A stretch of 64,000 bases of DNA from Streptomyces hilarionis (GTDB lineage Bacteria; Actinomycetota; Actinomycetes; Streptomycetales; Streptomycetaceae): NCBI RefSeq assembly GCF_024539675.1, contig NZ_JAHHIT010000035.1:81389-145388 (forward strand), written 5' to 3'. Shown here one piece after another: positions 17,911 through 26,506 of this stretch. The notes beneath the pieces are model-generated. The model saw only the letters and a program-made list of their open reading frames with translations. It searched no databases and was not told where the DNA came from. Each line of letters begins with the position of its first letter. Within the stretch, counting starts at the first letter, position 1. A program made the translations under genes and the position numbers.

Positions 17911-18441
17911 GTGACGATCTACTTCTACGGTGCCGACGAGGTCCCTTACGGATGCTTCTCGAACTTCTCCGATCACGGCTTCGACCTTGACGGCCTGTGG
18001 TGGCCCACTGCGGAGCACTACTTCCAGGCGCAGAAGTTCGCGGGCACCCGCCATGCCGATCTCGTCCGGCGTGCTCGCACGCCGCTGCGGGCGGCCGAAC
18101 TGGGCCGTGATGCGTCCAAACCTCTGCGGAGGGACTGGGAGCGGGTCAAGGACGACGTCATGCGCCGCGCTGTGGCGACCAAGTTCCGTACTCATGGCGA
18201 CATCTGTGAGGTTCTGCTGTCCACCGGTGACGATGGGATCGTCGAGGACACCGCTGCCGATCATTACTGGGGTCGTGGCAGGACCGGGACGGGCAAGAAC
18301 ATGCTCGGGAAGATCCTGATGCGCACTCGCAGCCGTCTCCGCGCCGAACTTGCCGAGGCCCGCGACAGTGATGGCCGACCTGAAGGCGATGACGACCTCG
18401 GCAGCATCTACGCGGCGACTTTGCCGGCCACCGTTTCCTGA
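17911..18441 (+). CDS. NADAR-family protein (N-glycosidase-like, YbiA/RibX type)
   Basis: A 176-aa protein of the NADAR family. Family blocks are all visible: IYFYGADEVPYGCFSNFSDH, the GLWWPTAEHYFQAQKFAGT motif with the catalytic-site Glu and aromatic residues (residues about 30-48), MRRAVATKFRTHGDI and the C-terminal DHYWGRGRTGTGKNMLGKILMRTRSRLR. Characterised relatives cleave N-glycosidic bonds of riboflavin intermediates or ADP-ribose adducts; the actual substrate here is not determinable. The start is GTG. It stands alone between divergent and distant neighbours. ADP-ribose-processing members often sit near immune genes; a PIN-like protein lies 0.6 kb downstream. Confidence 0.9.
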   Translation: MTIYFYGADEVPYGCFSNFSDHGFDLDGLWWPTAEHYFQAQKFAGTRHADLVRRARTPLRAAELGRDASKPLRRDWERVKDDVMRRAVATKFRTHGDICEVLLSTGDDGIVEDTAADHYWGRGRTGTGKNMLGKILMRTRSRLRAELAEARDSDGRPEGDDDLGSIYAATLPATVS

Positions 18442-19027
18442 CTCCCTTGCGGGTGACGTCCCGCAGCCTCGCTGAGAGATCCGCCCGTCAGCCATCTACG
18501 GTCCACCGCTTGGGCAACCGGGCGGTGCGTGGTGTCAACGGGTACTGATCTCTCCCCGATGAGGGAAGTAGAGTTCAGGTACAACGGGACCGACACCAGC
18601 AGCGAATCCCGAAAGGCCACCTGACATAGCGAGGACATCACGCGAGTCGGGACATTTCGCAGCGGGCGCGGTGACCGCCGCTACGTGGAACCACGGAACT
18701 TGCTACCGAGTTCCACCATGGAAGTGTGCGGGCCTGAGACCGTTTCGGCCGACGGGGTTATCGTGCGAGACACCCAATGACTCCCCGGCCGGTTGTCGTG
18801 AAAGCACCTCCCACTACCCGCAGGCAGTGCCGGGATCCGCGCCGACCGGGACAAGACCCCCCTGCAATATCTCGCCCCCCGCGCCGACCAGGGCTTGCAT
18901 GCTCCGCAGCCGTAACGAGGCACCGGAAGTCTGCCTGTACGACTACACAGCGAGCCGACCAGCCCACAGACCGAGCTGGCGGGGTGGAGAACGGGCCGCG
19001 ACCGCGACAGGGAAGGGGATCTGATCG
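18442..19027. other. Intergenic, possible gene remnants only
   Basis: No intact gene. On the plus strand two tiny frames (MREVEFRYNGTDTSSESRKAT at 18558-18623, and MEVCGPETVSADGVIVRDTQ from 18718) end quickly in stops. They look like the start or tail of lost small genes, the second resembling a DUF397-type strand. The last bases carry GGAAGGGG, the ribosome site of the next gene. Confidence 0.4.
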
Positions 19028-20008
19028 ATGCGGCGCATGACCAACTCATATCTGCCCGACACGGACCGAGGAGCACTGATCGTCCTCGACACCGACCGGC
19101 TTGAACTGGCCGACTTCCCTGACGGCGGCGTGTTCAGGATGCTGCACACGATGGCCAACCTGCGCGGGCACACCCTCGCGGTGCCCCAGACGGTGGCGAT
19201 CGAGCACCTCGCGCGCCACCACTTCGCGGCTCGGCAGTCGGCAGGGAGTTCGTCGGATGACGCTGCCCGCCGCCGACGTGAGGCTCTTCATTCGTACTTC
19301 ACGATTCTGCCGACGCCCGAAGGCGCCGCGGCGGAGGCCTTGGACCGGGTGGCCGAACGCCGTCTCCCCGCCCGAGCCGCATCGGTCGACGGCGACGTCG
19401 GCAAGGCCGAAGGCCACGGCATCCGGGACACCGTGGTCTGGCTGACCCTGCTCGCCGCTTTCGAAGACCGCAACCAGATGCTCTGGTTTCTCTCTGGTAA
19501 CCAGGCCTTCGCCGCGCGCGGCGCGTTTCACCCCGATCTGCGTGCAGAGGCAGAACAGCGTCTGGGCACGGACCGATCACTGTTCCTCGGTCTCATGCGG
19601 GACGGTATTCCCGCGCTGTTGAGGCGATGGGGTACCAAAGTGGCCGTCAACGCCCAGGACATGGACCGTCTGGTGCAGTCGGCTGCGGTTGCGCAGCAGG
19701 TGCGGGCTCTGATCACGGGGCCTGTGCGACCTTTCGCCCCGGACTTTCCCGTGCGCGACACCGGCCCCCTGGCCCTTGACGGCTGGCTCGGCAGACCTCG
19801 GGCCTATCAGGTCGACGACAGGCTGTGGGTGCCCAGCCGGATTCGCTGGAGGTTCCGCGGGGAGGAGCACACGAGTTCCGGCTTCTCCGTCATCATGACG
19901 CGGGTGCTGCTTGAGGTCAGTGTCGAGCCGACGGCCGTGCTGGGCGTGACGGTTCTGGACGTCGGCACCGCCGAACCGCCCACTGCACGAGGGCGGTATG
20001 CGACCTGA
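19028..20008 (+). CDS. PIN-like domain (DUF4935-like) protein
   Basis: A 326-aa protein. The N-terminal half reads as a PIN-like nuclease fold: an early acidic strand (ALIVLDTDRLELADF), a long helix with a conserved Glu (PQTVAIEHLARHHFA), GKAEGHGIRDTVVWLTLLAAFED near residues 130-150 and MLWFLSGNQAFA near residue 158. The acidic positions match the four-residue metal site of DUF4935-type PIN domains, although the usual 'S.N..DF' Asp is replaced by Ala (GNQAFAARG), so activity is uncertain. The C-terminal 120 aa are beta-rich (SRIRWRFRGEEHTSSGFSV) and unrecognised. ATG 19028 follows GGAAGGGG. A role as a ribonuclease or toxin-like effector is inference. Confidence 0.65.
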   Translation: MRRMTNSYLPDTDRGALIVLDTDRLELADFPDGGVFRMLHTMANLRGHTLAVPQTVAIEHLARHHFAARQSAGSSSDDAARRRREALHSYFTILPTPEGAAAEALDRVAERRLPARAASVDGDVGKAEGHGIRDTVVWLTLLAAFEDRNQMLWFLSGNQAFAARGAFHPDLRAEAEQRLGTDRSLFLGLMRDGIPALLRRWGTKVAVNAQDMDRLVQSAAVAQQVRALITGPVRPFAPDFPVRDTGPLALDGWLGRPRAYQVDDRLWVPSRIRWRFRGEEHTSSGFSVIMTRVLLEVSVEPTAVLGVTVLDVGTAEPPTARGRYAT

Positions 20009-20304
20009 AGCTCGATCGAGCCCTGCACGGCGATGACCGCGTCCGATCCACTCGACGAGATCCGCCTCATAGACGGGGCTGCTGCGGGTGAGCGACGGGC
20101 CCGCGCTCACCGAGCCCCGGGAAGCCACACCGGCCCTGGTGCGAGGCAGAGTGTTCCCCTGGCTCCGGGCCCACCAACACCCCACGGCCTGATCGGAAAG
20201 TCAGGCTCTCAGGCCGGGGGCAGAGCATGCTGCGGCTACTGCTGTCCTGGCCGAGGCTCGCGCGCTGCTCCTTGTGCCAGGTCATGGCAGGAGGGGCGTG
20301 GTGG

Positions 20305-21699
20305 TCAGGCTGGGACGGTGGTGGGTGTCTCGGCGAGCGAGACTTCGGCTCCGTTCTGGCGGGTCCCCCAGCCGGTTTTGGCGCAGGTGGCGATGCCGTA
20401 CCAGCGCAGCCAGCGCAGCACGGTCCAGGCCAGGAGGATGGCGGCCGGCATGGCGAGCCATGTCAGGGCGCGGGAGCGGATGCGTTCGTCGGAGCGGATG
20501 ATGCTGAGGTAGCGAAGTCCTTGTGCCCAGCCGATGAGGAAGGGGACGACGAGCATGCTCTTGGGTGGGGGGTTGCCGTAGGCGAGGGGTTCGACGGCGA
20601 GCATCCACAGGGTGACCATCTGGGTGAGGACCATCTGGATCCAGCGCATGGTGTGCAGCCAGAATGCGGGGCGGGCGGGGCTGAGGTAGCGCATTCTCCA
20701 TATGGAGCGGATGGTGGAGCCGCGCATCCAGCGCAGGTACATGCGGTTGAAGTGGGACCATTTCTCCGGCATGGCGGTGAAGCAGATCGCCGAGGGCTGC
20801 TGGACGGTCAGGCCGCGTTCTTGGGCGTAGAGGGTGAGCATGCTGTCGTCGGAGAAGTTCACGGGTCGTCCCATGAAGGTCTCGTTGAGGTAGCCGTCGA
20901 GGTTGTCGCGGATGATGCCCGCTCGGTAGGCCGCGAGGGGGCCGGAGTTGACCATGACGGCGCCGACGGCCGACTGGCCGGAGCGGTCGACGAGCTGGCA
21001 GACGACGAACCAGAGGTCGGTGATCCGTACAAGCCAGTTCGCGCGGTTGTTGGTGGCGATGACGATGCCGGCCACGGACTGCACGCGCGGGCGGGCGAAC
21101 GGGATGAGGGCCTGTTCGAGGGCTGCGGGTGCAAAGCAGCTGTCGCTGTCGCAGGTGACGTAGATGTCCGCCTCGGGGCTGACGCGGACGGCGTGCGCCT
21201 GGGCGTGGCGCTTGCCGGCGTTGGGCACGCGCTGCCAGGTGGTGGTGATACCGGCGTGTTGGGCGGCTTCTTCCCACCACCGGCGTACCTCGGCGTAGTG
21301 GGTGTTGGTGGAGCCGTCGTCGACGATGTGGACGCCGTCGGGCCTGCGGGTCTGGCGCAGGAAGGACTCCAGGCCGAGGCGGAGGTAGCCGGGGTCCTCG
21401 TTGTAGACGGGTACGAGGATGGCGACGTGGAGTTCGTCGAGTTGGCGTGCGATGCGCGAGGTGAGCGGCCGCGGGCGTTCGAGGTGGTACATGAACGTCT
21501 GGAGCAGGAAGATCAGGAAGAGGGAGGCCCACACGACGGTCAGCCGGTTCTGGCTGTGTCCGGTGCGCGTGAAGGCGCTGAGTGCGTGGTAGCCGGCCCA
21601 GGCGGCAGCCGCGAGCATGACGACGATCCCCATGAGGACCGTGACGGACCGGTGCTGATGGGCGCTCAGCACCGGTCCTGCGGCGTGGTCGTTGTTCAC
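20305..21699 (-). CDS. Hyaluronan-synthase-like family 2 glycosyltransferase
   Basis: A 464-aa processive GT2 enzyme. Two N-terminal membrane helices (VTVLMGIVVMLAAAAWAG; LTVVWASLFLIFLLQTFMY) precede the catalytic domain. This has ILVPVYNEDPGYLRLGLES with DDGST, the UDP/metal site DIYVTCDSDSCFAP, the acceptor region NETFMGRPVNFSDDSMLT and the processivity-type motif MYLRWMRGSTIRS (the R/Q..RW block). Three to four C-terminal membrane helices follow. The start is GTG at 21699, whose GTGA overlaps the stop of the small membrane protein, so translation is probably coupled. A UDP-glucose dehydrogenase is divergently transcribed, pointing to UDP-glucuronate as one substrate and to a hyaluronan-like or other uronate-containing polymer secreted through the enzyme's own pore. 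Confidence 0.87.
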   Translation of the reverse strand: MNNDHAAGPVLSAHQHRSVTVLMGIVVMLAAAAWAGYHALSAFTRTGHSQNRLTVVWASLFLIFLLQTFMYHLERPRPLTSRIARQLDELHVAILVPVYNEDPGYLRLGLESFLRQTRRPDGVHIVDDGSTNTHYAEVRRWWEEAAQHAGITTTWQRVPNAGKRHAQAHAVRVSPEADIYVTCDSDSCFAPAALEQALIPFARPRVQSVAGIVIATNNRANWLVRITDLWFVVCQLVDRSGQSAVGAVMVNSGPLAAYRAGIIRDNLDGYLNETFMGRPVNFSDDSMLTLYAQERGLTVQQPSAICFTAMPEKWSHFNRMYLRWMRGSTIRSIWRMRYLSPARPAFWLHTMRWIQMVLTQMVTLWMLAVEPLAYGNPPPKSMLVVPFLIGWAQGLRYLSIIRSDERIRSRALTWLAMPAAILLAWTVLRWLRWYGIATCAKTGWGTRQNGAEVSLAETPTTVPA

Positions 21700-21914
21700 C
21701 GGCGGCCGAGGAAACGATTCTTCGACGTGCCGGTGCGGCTGGCGCCGGCCTGACCGGCCGTCAGTCCGCTGCGGTAGCGGAAGCGCACGACGAGGATGGC
21801 GCCGAGCACCACGGCGACTGCGGCCGCGACCATCCAGCCTCCCAGCGGATAGGTGATGCCGCCGATGACGATGGCCGGCATGCCGGTCTGTGCAAGCTGT
21901 CCGTGTCCGGACAT
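21696..21914 (-). CDS. Small single-span membrane protein, operon with GT2
   Basis: A 72-aa protein. A short N-terminus (MSGHGQLAQTGMPAIVIGG) leads into one strong transmembrane helix (WMVAAAVAVVLGAILVVRF) and a basic cytoplasmic tail (RFRYRSGLTAGQAGASRTGTS, ending RFLGRR). ATG 21914 has a GGGGGAG ribosome site and its stop overlaps the GT2 start. The LAQTG string resembles a sortase motif but is at the wrong end of the protein. It has no recognised family and is probably an accessory or anchor subunit of the polysaccharide synthase. Confidence 0.72.
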   Translation of the reverse strand: MSGHGQLAQTGMPAIVIGGITYPLGGWMVAAAVAVVLGAILVVRFRYRSGLTAGQAGASRTGTSKNRFLGRR

Positions 21915-22199
21915 AGCTCCCCCAAGGAGACGAGAAACCGTAGAGATCAGGCCATGTGAAGATCCTGTAAGAGATGTGTATAGCATGCAACTACTTGAAG
22001 GCGATACTTCATCGCTGGAAGATCACGAATGAATCACCGCAGGTGGAAGGCTTGATCACGGCCGTATCCTTCCTTCTGTGCCAACAGCCTGCAGGCGACA
22101 CGTAACGGTCCATCAGCGTGGCCTCCAAGCACTTCGCGCCATCCCCACACCTCGAGGCAGCCCCCTTTCGCGGCGTCTCCCGACAGCATTGGAGCCACA

Positions 22200-23513
22200 G
22201 TGATGCAGGGCAGCGCCCGCAACATCGCCGTCTTCGGAGCCGGCTACATCGGTCTCGTCACCGCCGCCTGCTTCGCCCACCTGGGCCACCGGGTCACCGT
22301 CCGCGACATCCAGAGCGAACGCATCCGCCTGCTCCAGGCGGGAGACGTGCCCATCTACGAACCGGGGCTCGGAGAACTACTGGCCGAGCACAAGGAGTTG
22401 CTGACCTTCACGCTCGACGCGGCCGAAGCCGTCAACGACGCCCACATCGCCTACATCTGCGTCGACACACCACCCACCGCATCCGGCGACGCAGACCTGT
22501 CACGCGTGTGGTCCGTCATCGACAGCCTCCGCGGCGCGGCCCATCTCGCCGCGGTCGTGGTGAAGTCGACCGTCCCCGTCGGCACCGGCGCCCGCGTGCG
22601 CACCGCCCTGGACGATGCCGGCCTGAGCCACGTCGGCTACGCCTCCAACCCCGAATTCACCGCCGAGGGCCGGGCCGTCGCCGACTTCCTCCACCCCGAC
22701 CGGCTCGTCATCGGCACCGACGACCCTGCGACCGCCCAGCTGCTGACAGACCTGCACGCCGGCATCGACGGTCCCGTGCAGACCATGGACGTCGCCTCCG
22801 CGGAGATGGTCAAGCTCGCGTCCAACGCCCTCCTCGCCACAAAGATCACCTTCATCAACGAGATCGCCACCGTGTGCGAAGCGACCGGCGCCGACGTCAC
22901 CCGCGTCGCCGACGCCGTCGGCCTCGACCACCGACTGGGCCGCCACTTCCTCAACGCCGGCCTCGGCTACGGCGGATCCTGCTTCCCCAAGGACTCCCGC
23001 GCACTGCGCGCCATGGCCAGCAACTCCGGCTACTCCTTCCAACTCCTCAACGCCGTCATCGAAGTCAACGACCTCCAGCCCCGCCGCGCCGTCCAACGCC
23101 TCAAGACCGAACTCGGCACCCTGCGCGACAAACACATCGCCCTGCTCGGCATGACCTTCAAAGCCGGCACCGACGACATGCGCGAGGCCCCCAGCACCGT
23201 GCTCGCCTCACGCCTGCTCGCCGAAGGCGCCACACTCACCTGCTGGGACCCCATGGCCCGCCCCGCAGACACCGAGCCCTGGAACCAGGCCGAACGCCGA
23301 AACACCGTCACCGAGGCCCTCACCGGCGCCGACGCGGCCATCATCGTCACCGAATGGCCCGAGCTCCTCGACACCGACTGGGAAACCGCGCAACACCTCA
23401 TGCGTACCGCCGTGCTCTTCGACGGACGCAACCTCCTGGATCCCGACGCCATGGCCCACGCGGGCTACACCTGCCTGACCGTCGGACGAGCCACCCGCCG
23501 ACCCACTCGGTGA
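22200..23513 (+). CDS. UDP-glucose 6-dehydrogenase
   Basis: A 437-aa NAD-dependent sugar-nucleotide dehydrogenase that oxidises UDP-glucose to UDP-glucuronate in two steps. It has the N-terminal Rossmann motif (IAVFGAGYIGLVTAACFAHLG, residues about 8-28), the VDTPPT and VVKSTVPVGTG motifs, the substrate-binding SNPEF block and the catalytic Cys261 in GLGYGGSCFPKD. The C-terminal domain contains ALLGMTFKAGTDDMREAPS. The GTG at 22200 is followed directly by an in-frame ATG at 22203, and either fits the GGAG upstream. The length is normal. It is divergent from the hyaluronan-synthase-like operon, which would consume its product. Confidence 0.93.
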   Translation: MMQGSARNIAVFGAGYIGLVTAACFAHLGHRVTVRDIQSERIRLLQAGDVPIYEPGLGELLAEHKELLTFTLDAAEAVNDAHIAYICVDTPPTASGDADLSRVWSVIDSLRGAAHLAAVVVKSTVPVGTGARVRTALDDAGLSHVGYASNPEFTAEGRAVADFLHPDRLVIGTDDPATAQLLTDLHAGIDGPVQTMDVASAEMVKLASNALLATKITFINEIATVCEATGADVTRVADAVGLDHRLGRHFLNAGLGYGGSCFPKDSRALRAMASNSGYSFQLLNAVIEVNDLQPRRAVQRLKTELGTLRDKHIALLGMTFKAGTDDMREAPSTVLASRLLAEGATLTCWDPMARPADTEPWNQAERRNTVTEALTGADAAIIVTEWPELLDTDWETAQHLMRTAVLFDGRNLLDPDAMAHAGYTCLTVGRATRRPTR

Positions 23514-23599
23514 ACCGCGCCCGAACCGTCGCACGCGGTTGCCTGACGATTCGGATGACGGCAGACGCCGGTCAGGGCACTGCCTTGGGAGGCCGGAAC

Positions 23600-24412
23600 A
23601 TGAAGAGACAGGAATGCGCGGATGCGGTGGACCGGGAGATGGCCGCGTCGTTGCTGCCCGATGCCGCCGTGTGGGCACTGGGCCGCTGGTGGAACGAGAA
23701 CGCGTCGGCTTGTGCGGACGGGACGCCCGGGGCGCACACGGTGCGCTGCACCCCCGGTCGGTGGACGCAGATCGCTCCGTGGCCTTCGGCGCTGGCCCCC
23801 ACTTCCTGCGGCAGCGACGCCGCAGTCAGTCGGGCGGAGGTGGCCTCGGCCGTCGCGGACGCGCTGCGGCGTGAGGCGTTCAGGGAAGCCCTGGTGGCGA
23901 CCTACGTGTGGGGCAAGGGCAAGCGCGGTACTCCCGGCGGGAGCGGTCCGGCCATCCTGCACAAGATCCTGGCCGCGCAAGGGCTGGATGCGGCGCTGGC
24001 CCGTGCGGTCGTCACGTTGAGCAAGCACGGCGCACGAGCTGCTTACGCGGGACTTCAGCGCGTCGTTCCCGGGTTCGGTCCGTCGTTCTTCACCAAGTTC
24101 CTTTACTTCGCAGGCAAGGCGGTCCCGTCGGCAACCGGCCCCCAGCCGCTCATCCTCGACCGCGTTCTGGCCCGGCGTCTGCGGTTCCTGGCCCACACCG
24201 TCGGCCAGACCACCGGTCACGATCCCGACGGCTCGATCGCCGCACGGGTCTGGCGCGACAGCAACTGGTCACCACACCGCTACGCGGTCTACCTCTCCTT
24301 CATGCACGCCGCAGCCCGCCAACTGGCCGCGCGCGACATCTGGCCGTCAGACGCACCACCCGACCTGCTCGAACACGCCCTGTTCACCACCCCATGGCAG
24401 GAATCCGGTTGA
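23600..24412 (+). CDS. OGG-fold (8-oxoguanine DNA glycosylase-like) protein
   Basis: A 270-aa protein related to the actinobacterial '8-oxoguanine DNA glycosylase OGG fold' family. Family blocks are AFREALVATYVWGKGKRGTPG, LHKILAAQGLDAALARAV, VPGFGPSFFTKFLYFAGKA (helix-hairpin-helix-like region, residues about 155-173) and PLILDRVLARRLRFLA (with the position where glycosylases carry the catalytic Asp). DNA repair activity is a family-level inference, as many members are unstudied. ATG 23600 follows GGGAGG and gives a sensible length. It starts 86 bp after the UDP-glucose dehydrogenase in the same direction; a functional link is not evident. Confidence 0.72.
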   Translation: MKRQECADAVDREMAASLLPDAAVWALGRWWNENASACADGTPGAHTVRCTPGRWTQIAPWPSALAPTSCGSDAAVSRAEVASAVADALRREAFREALVATYVWGKGKRGTPGGSGPAILHKILAAQGLDAALARAVVTLSKHGARAAYAGLQRVVPGFGPSFFTKFLYFAGKAVPSATGPQPLILDRVLARRLRFLAHTVGQTTGHDPDGSIAARVWRDSNWSPHRYAVYLSFMHAAARQLAARDIWPSDAPPDLLEHALFTTPWQESG

Positions 24413-24587
24413 CGGCACAGCCGGCAAGAGGGAGACGGAAGGCGGTCCGTCTGCGGCAGGGCCGTCACCGTCGCAGGGTGGCCGCCCGGCGCACTCACCG
24501 TCGCCCAGAACCTCGAGAGAATACGCGCGGGTGGTTTACCCGGCGCATCGGTCCGGTGATGACATGCTCTCACCTACCTTTCATTCT

Positions 24588-24603
24588 GTAGTCGATCGAC
24601 TAC
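24588..24603. promoter_or_regulatory. 16-bp perfect palindrome upstream of SGNH hydrolase
   Basis: GTAGTCGATCGACTAC is a perfect 16-bp palindrome located 22 bp before the ATG of the secreted hydrolase. Size and symmetry suit a TetR-type operator, placed where a bound repressor would block transcription initiation or elongation. No regulator gene is adjacent. Confidence 0.55.
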
Positions 24604-24625
24604 CAAGAGTGAATGGAGAGTGCGG

Positions 24626-25735
24626 ATGCGTTCGACGTCCATGGGCCGTCTGGCGGCCCTCGCCCTGCCGAACCGTCCTGGGGGAGCCCAGTGGCGCCCC
24701 GTCGCCCGCCTACGGACGAGGGCACTGGCCGTGGGATTCACGCTGGCGGTGTCCGCCCTCGTGCCCACAGGCTCTGCCGGTGCGGCTGATCAGTACCAGT
24801 GGGCCGCGCTGGGTGACTCCTACACCGCCGGCGGGTTCGTCGGGGACCCGCAGCCCCCGCTCGGCAGTGCGACGCGTGACGGGTGTGACCGCACCACCAA
24901 CGCCTATCCCGACGTCGTCGACCGGGAACTCGACGAGTTCCCGCCCGGCAAGCCCGTGCACCTGACCAACGTCAGCTGCGGCAACGCCACCATCGCCGAC
25001 ATCGCCACGACCAAGCAGACGCCGATCAGCCCGGTCCAGCCGCCCTCAGCAGGTTGGACCGCAGTGGACCCCCAGATCCAGCGGGCAAAGCTCAACGCCG
25101 ACACCGACATCGTCACCATCGGCGTCGGCGGCAACAGCCTGCCCTTCGGCGGCATGCTCCTCAAGTGCCTCGAACTGGGAGCGACGCCCGGCAAGTCCTG
25201 CCGTGAGCACTACACCAGTCCCCCCGAGGGGGAGGAGAGCGTCCAGGACAAGCTCGCCAGGGTCCAGGACGAGTACATCGAAATGCTGGCCAAGGTACAC
25301 GAGGCCGCACCCAACGCGAAGGTGATCACCGTCGGCTACCCGGCCGTCCTGCCGGACGAGGGCAGTGCCTGCAACCGGCTCTCCCTCACCGAGCTGGGCG
25401 CGATCAAGCACGCCGACGTCGACTGGCTCCGCGACCATGTTCTCAAGGCGCTGAACAGCACGATCCAGCGAGTCACGTCGTTCTTCGGCGACCGTTACGT
25501 CGACGTCTACTCCTCCAGCGTCGGTCACGACGCCTGCCAGCCCGCCGGCACCAAATGGATCGAGGGAATCTGCGGCGACGCCGAGAACTACTGGCCCGCC
25601 AAGCTCCCCGGCACTCTGCTGAACTGCGCCCCCATCAACAAGCGGGTCACCCTCGTCCACCCCAACGCCCACGGCCACGCCAACACCGCCGCCCACGTCG
25701 AACGAGCCATCCGCATCGCCCTCCTCGAGCACTGA
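24626..25735 (+). CDS. Secreted SGNH/GDSL hydrolase
   Basis: A 369-aa exported esterase/lipase of the SGNH superfamily. A long N-region and hydrophobic core (RTRALAVGFTLAVSALVPTGS, residues about 30-50) lead to cleavage near AGAAD. The catalytic Ser lies in WAALGDSYTAGG, block III is GVGGNSLPFGG with the oxyanion Asn, and the C-terminal block V is LVHPNAHGHANTAAH with the catalytic His. Several Cys pairs (RDGCDRTT, VSCGN, LLKCLE, KSCREH, SACNRL, HDACQP, GICGD, LLNCAP) indicate a disulfide-rich extracellular enzyme, as in the Streptomyces SCO1725-type lipases. ATG 24626 follows GGAGAG. The palindrome at 24588 suggests dedicated regulation. The substrate is unknown. Confidence 0.88.
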   Translation: MRSTSMGRLAALALPNRPGGAQWRPVARLRTRALAVGFTLAVSALVPTGSAGAADQYQWAALGDSYTAGGFVGDPQPPLGSATRDGCDRTTNAYPDVVDRELDEFPPGKPVHLTNVSCGNATIADIATTKQTPISPVQPPSAGWTAVDPQIQRAKLNADTDIVTIGVGGNSLPFGGMLLKCLELGATPGKSCREHYTSPPEGEESVQDKLARVQDEYIEMLAKVHEAAPNAKVITVGYPAVLPDEGSACNRLSLTELGAIKHADVDWLRDHVLKALNSTIQRVTSFFGDRYVDVYSSSVGHDACQPAGTKWIEGICGDAENYWPAKLPGTLLNCAPINKRVTLVHPNAHGHANTAAHVERAIRIALLEH

Positions 25736-25985
25736 CCAGCCGGCCCCACCCGACAAGAGCCACAGGCGCGGGGCCAGCTCCCTCCATGAGGCGGACGGGC
25801 GAGCCGTCCGCGGCGCAGTCATCCAGGCAAGCTGTCGGCACAGCGCAACTCGGCCAGCACAGCACCGTGAAGGCAGGCCCAGCCACCAGCCTCGAGCCAC
25901 TCCCCCAGCCGGTCACCGTGCCCCAGGAAGGCCCAGCAAGAGGGCGAAGCCGGCCGCCAAGAACCGCACCCACGTCATGACATGG

Positions 25986-26016
25986 CGCAGCCCCCACCAT
26001 GGCGGTGGGGGCTGCG
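25986..26016. terminator. Perfect 13-bp hairpin, likely terminator
   Basis: CGCAGCCCCCACC (25986-25998) pairs exactly with GGTGGGGGCTGCG (26004-26016) around a 5-nt loop. It lies beyond the SGNH hydrolase and just past the 3' end of the minus-strand sigma-factor remnant, so it probably was the terminator of that gene. Confidence 0.65.
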
Positions 26017-26049
26017 TCATGGGCGAGAGCACCCGATACGCAAGCAACA

Positions 26050-26378
26050 ACCTCCGCCGTGGCCGGCTCGCCGTCGATCTCGATCCGGCCCGCAGGTGCG
26101 CCGTTGAGCTGCACAGCCGTCGCCACGAGCGCAGCCGCTTCCACCCGGTTCGCGCGCGCGAGCACCTACGCGACGAGCTCGAGCCCGTGGACCGAAGCCA
26201 GAGCGGCGGGCGCAACCCCGCCGGCATCAACGATCAGGACCACGGCCGGTGCCATGACGTCCACCAGCTCCTGCAACTGCCCGGTGAGCAACCGGTGCGC
26301 AACGCGAGGCAGGAACCACTTCACCACAGCCTGCCGCTTCGACCGGCTCGCCCTCAGCTGCGGACGCCGGGCCGGCAC
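26050..26378 (-). pseudogene. SigJ-type ECF sigma factor, C-terminal remnant
   Basis: The minus strand encodes the SnoaL-like C-terminal domain of an ECF41/SigJ sigma factor: RPQLRASRSKRQAVVKWFLP, ELVDVMAPAVVLIVDAGGVA, then an in-frame TAG at about 26166 where Arg is expected (LELVA*VLARANRV), then LVATAVQLNGAPAGRIEIDGE. The match ends near 26054 by frame loss. The sigma-2 and sigma-4 DNA-binding domains are absent. It is inactive through truncation and a nonsense change. Confidence 0.78.
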
Positions 26379-26506
26379 GTGCTCGCATGCTCGCCCTCAG
26401 GGCGCGAGGCGGGCCGCATGGTGCAGGCGGTTTGCTGTTCGTGGGGGCTGCCCGCGCCAGCACGTGGGTGCGTGCCGGCGCGGTCAGCCACTGCGGCCGC
26501 GGTGGG

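Noticed and set aside
18718..18780. A 20-codon frame (MEVCGPETVSADGVIVRDTQ) as a DUF397 gene
   Set aside because: Too short, it stops before the rest of the domain, and it has no ribosome site; at best a remnant.
21870..21914. LAQTG as a sortase sorting signal in the 72-aa membrane protein
   Set aside because: Sorting motifs are C-terminal and followed by a membrane helix and a positive tail; here the motif is at residues 7-11 of a protein without a signal peptide.
22118..23599. A plus-strand frame running from 22118 into the OGG-fold gene, suggesting a 764-aa protein
   Set aside because: The first 490 residues are an Arg/His/Pro-rich shadow of the UDP-glucose dehydrogenase in another frame; only the part from ATG 23600 is family sequence.
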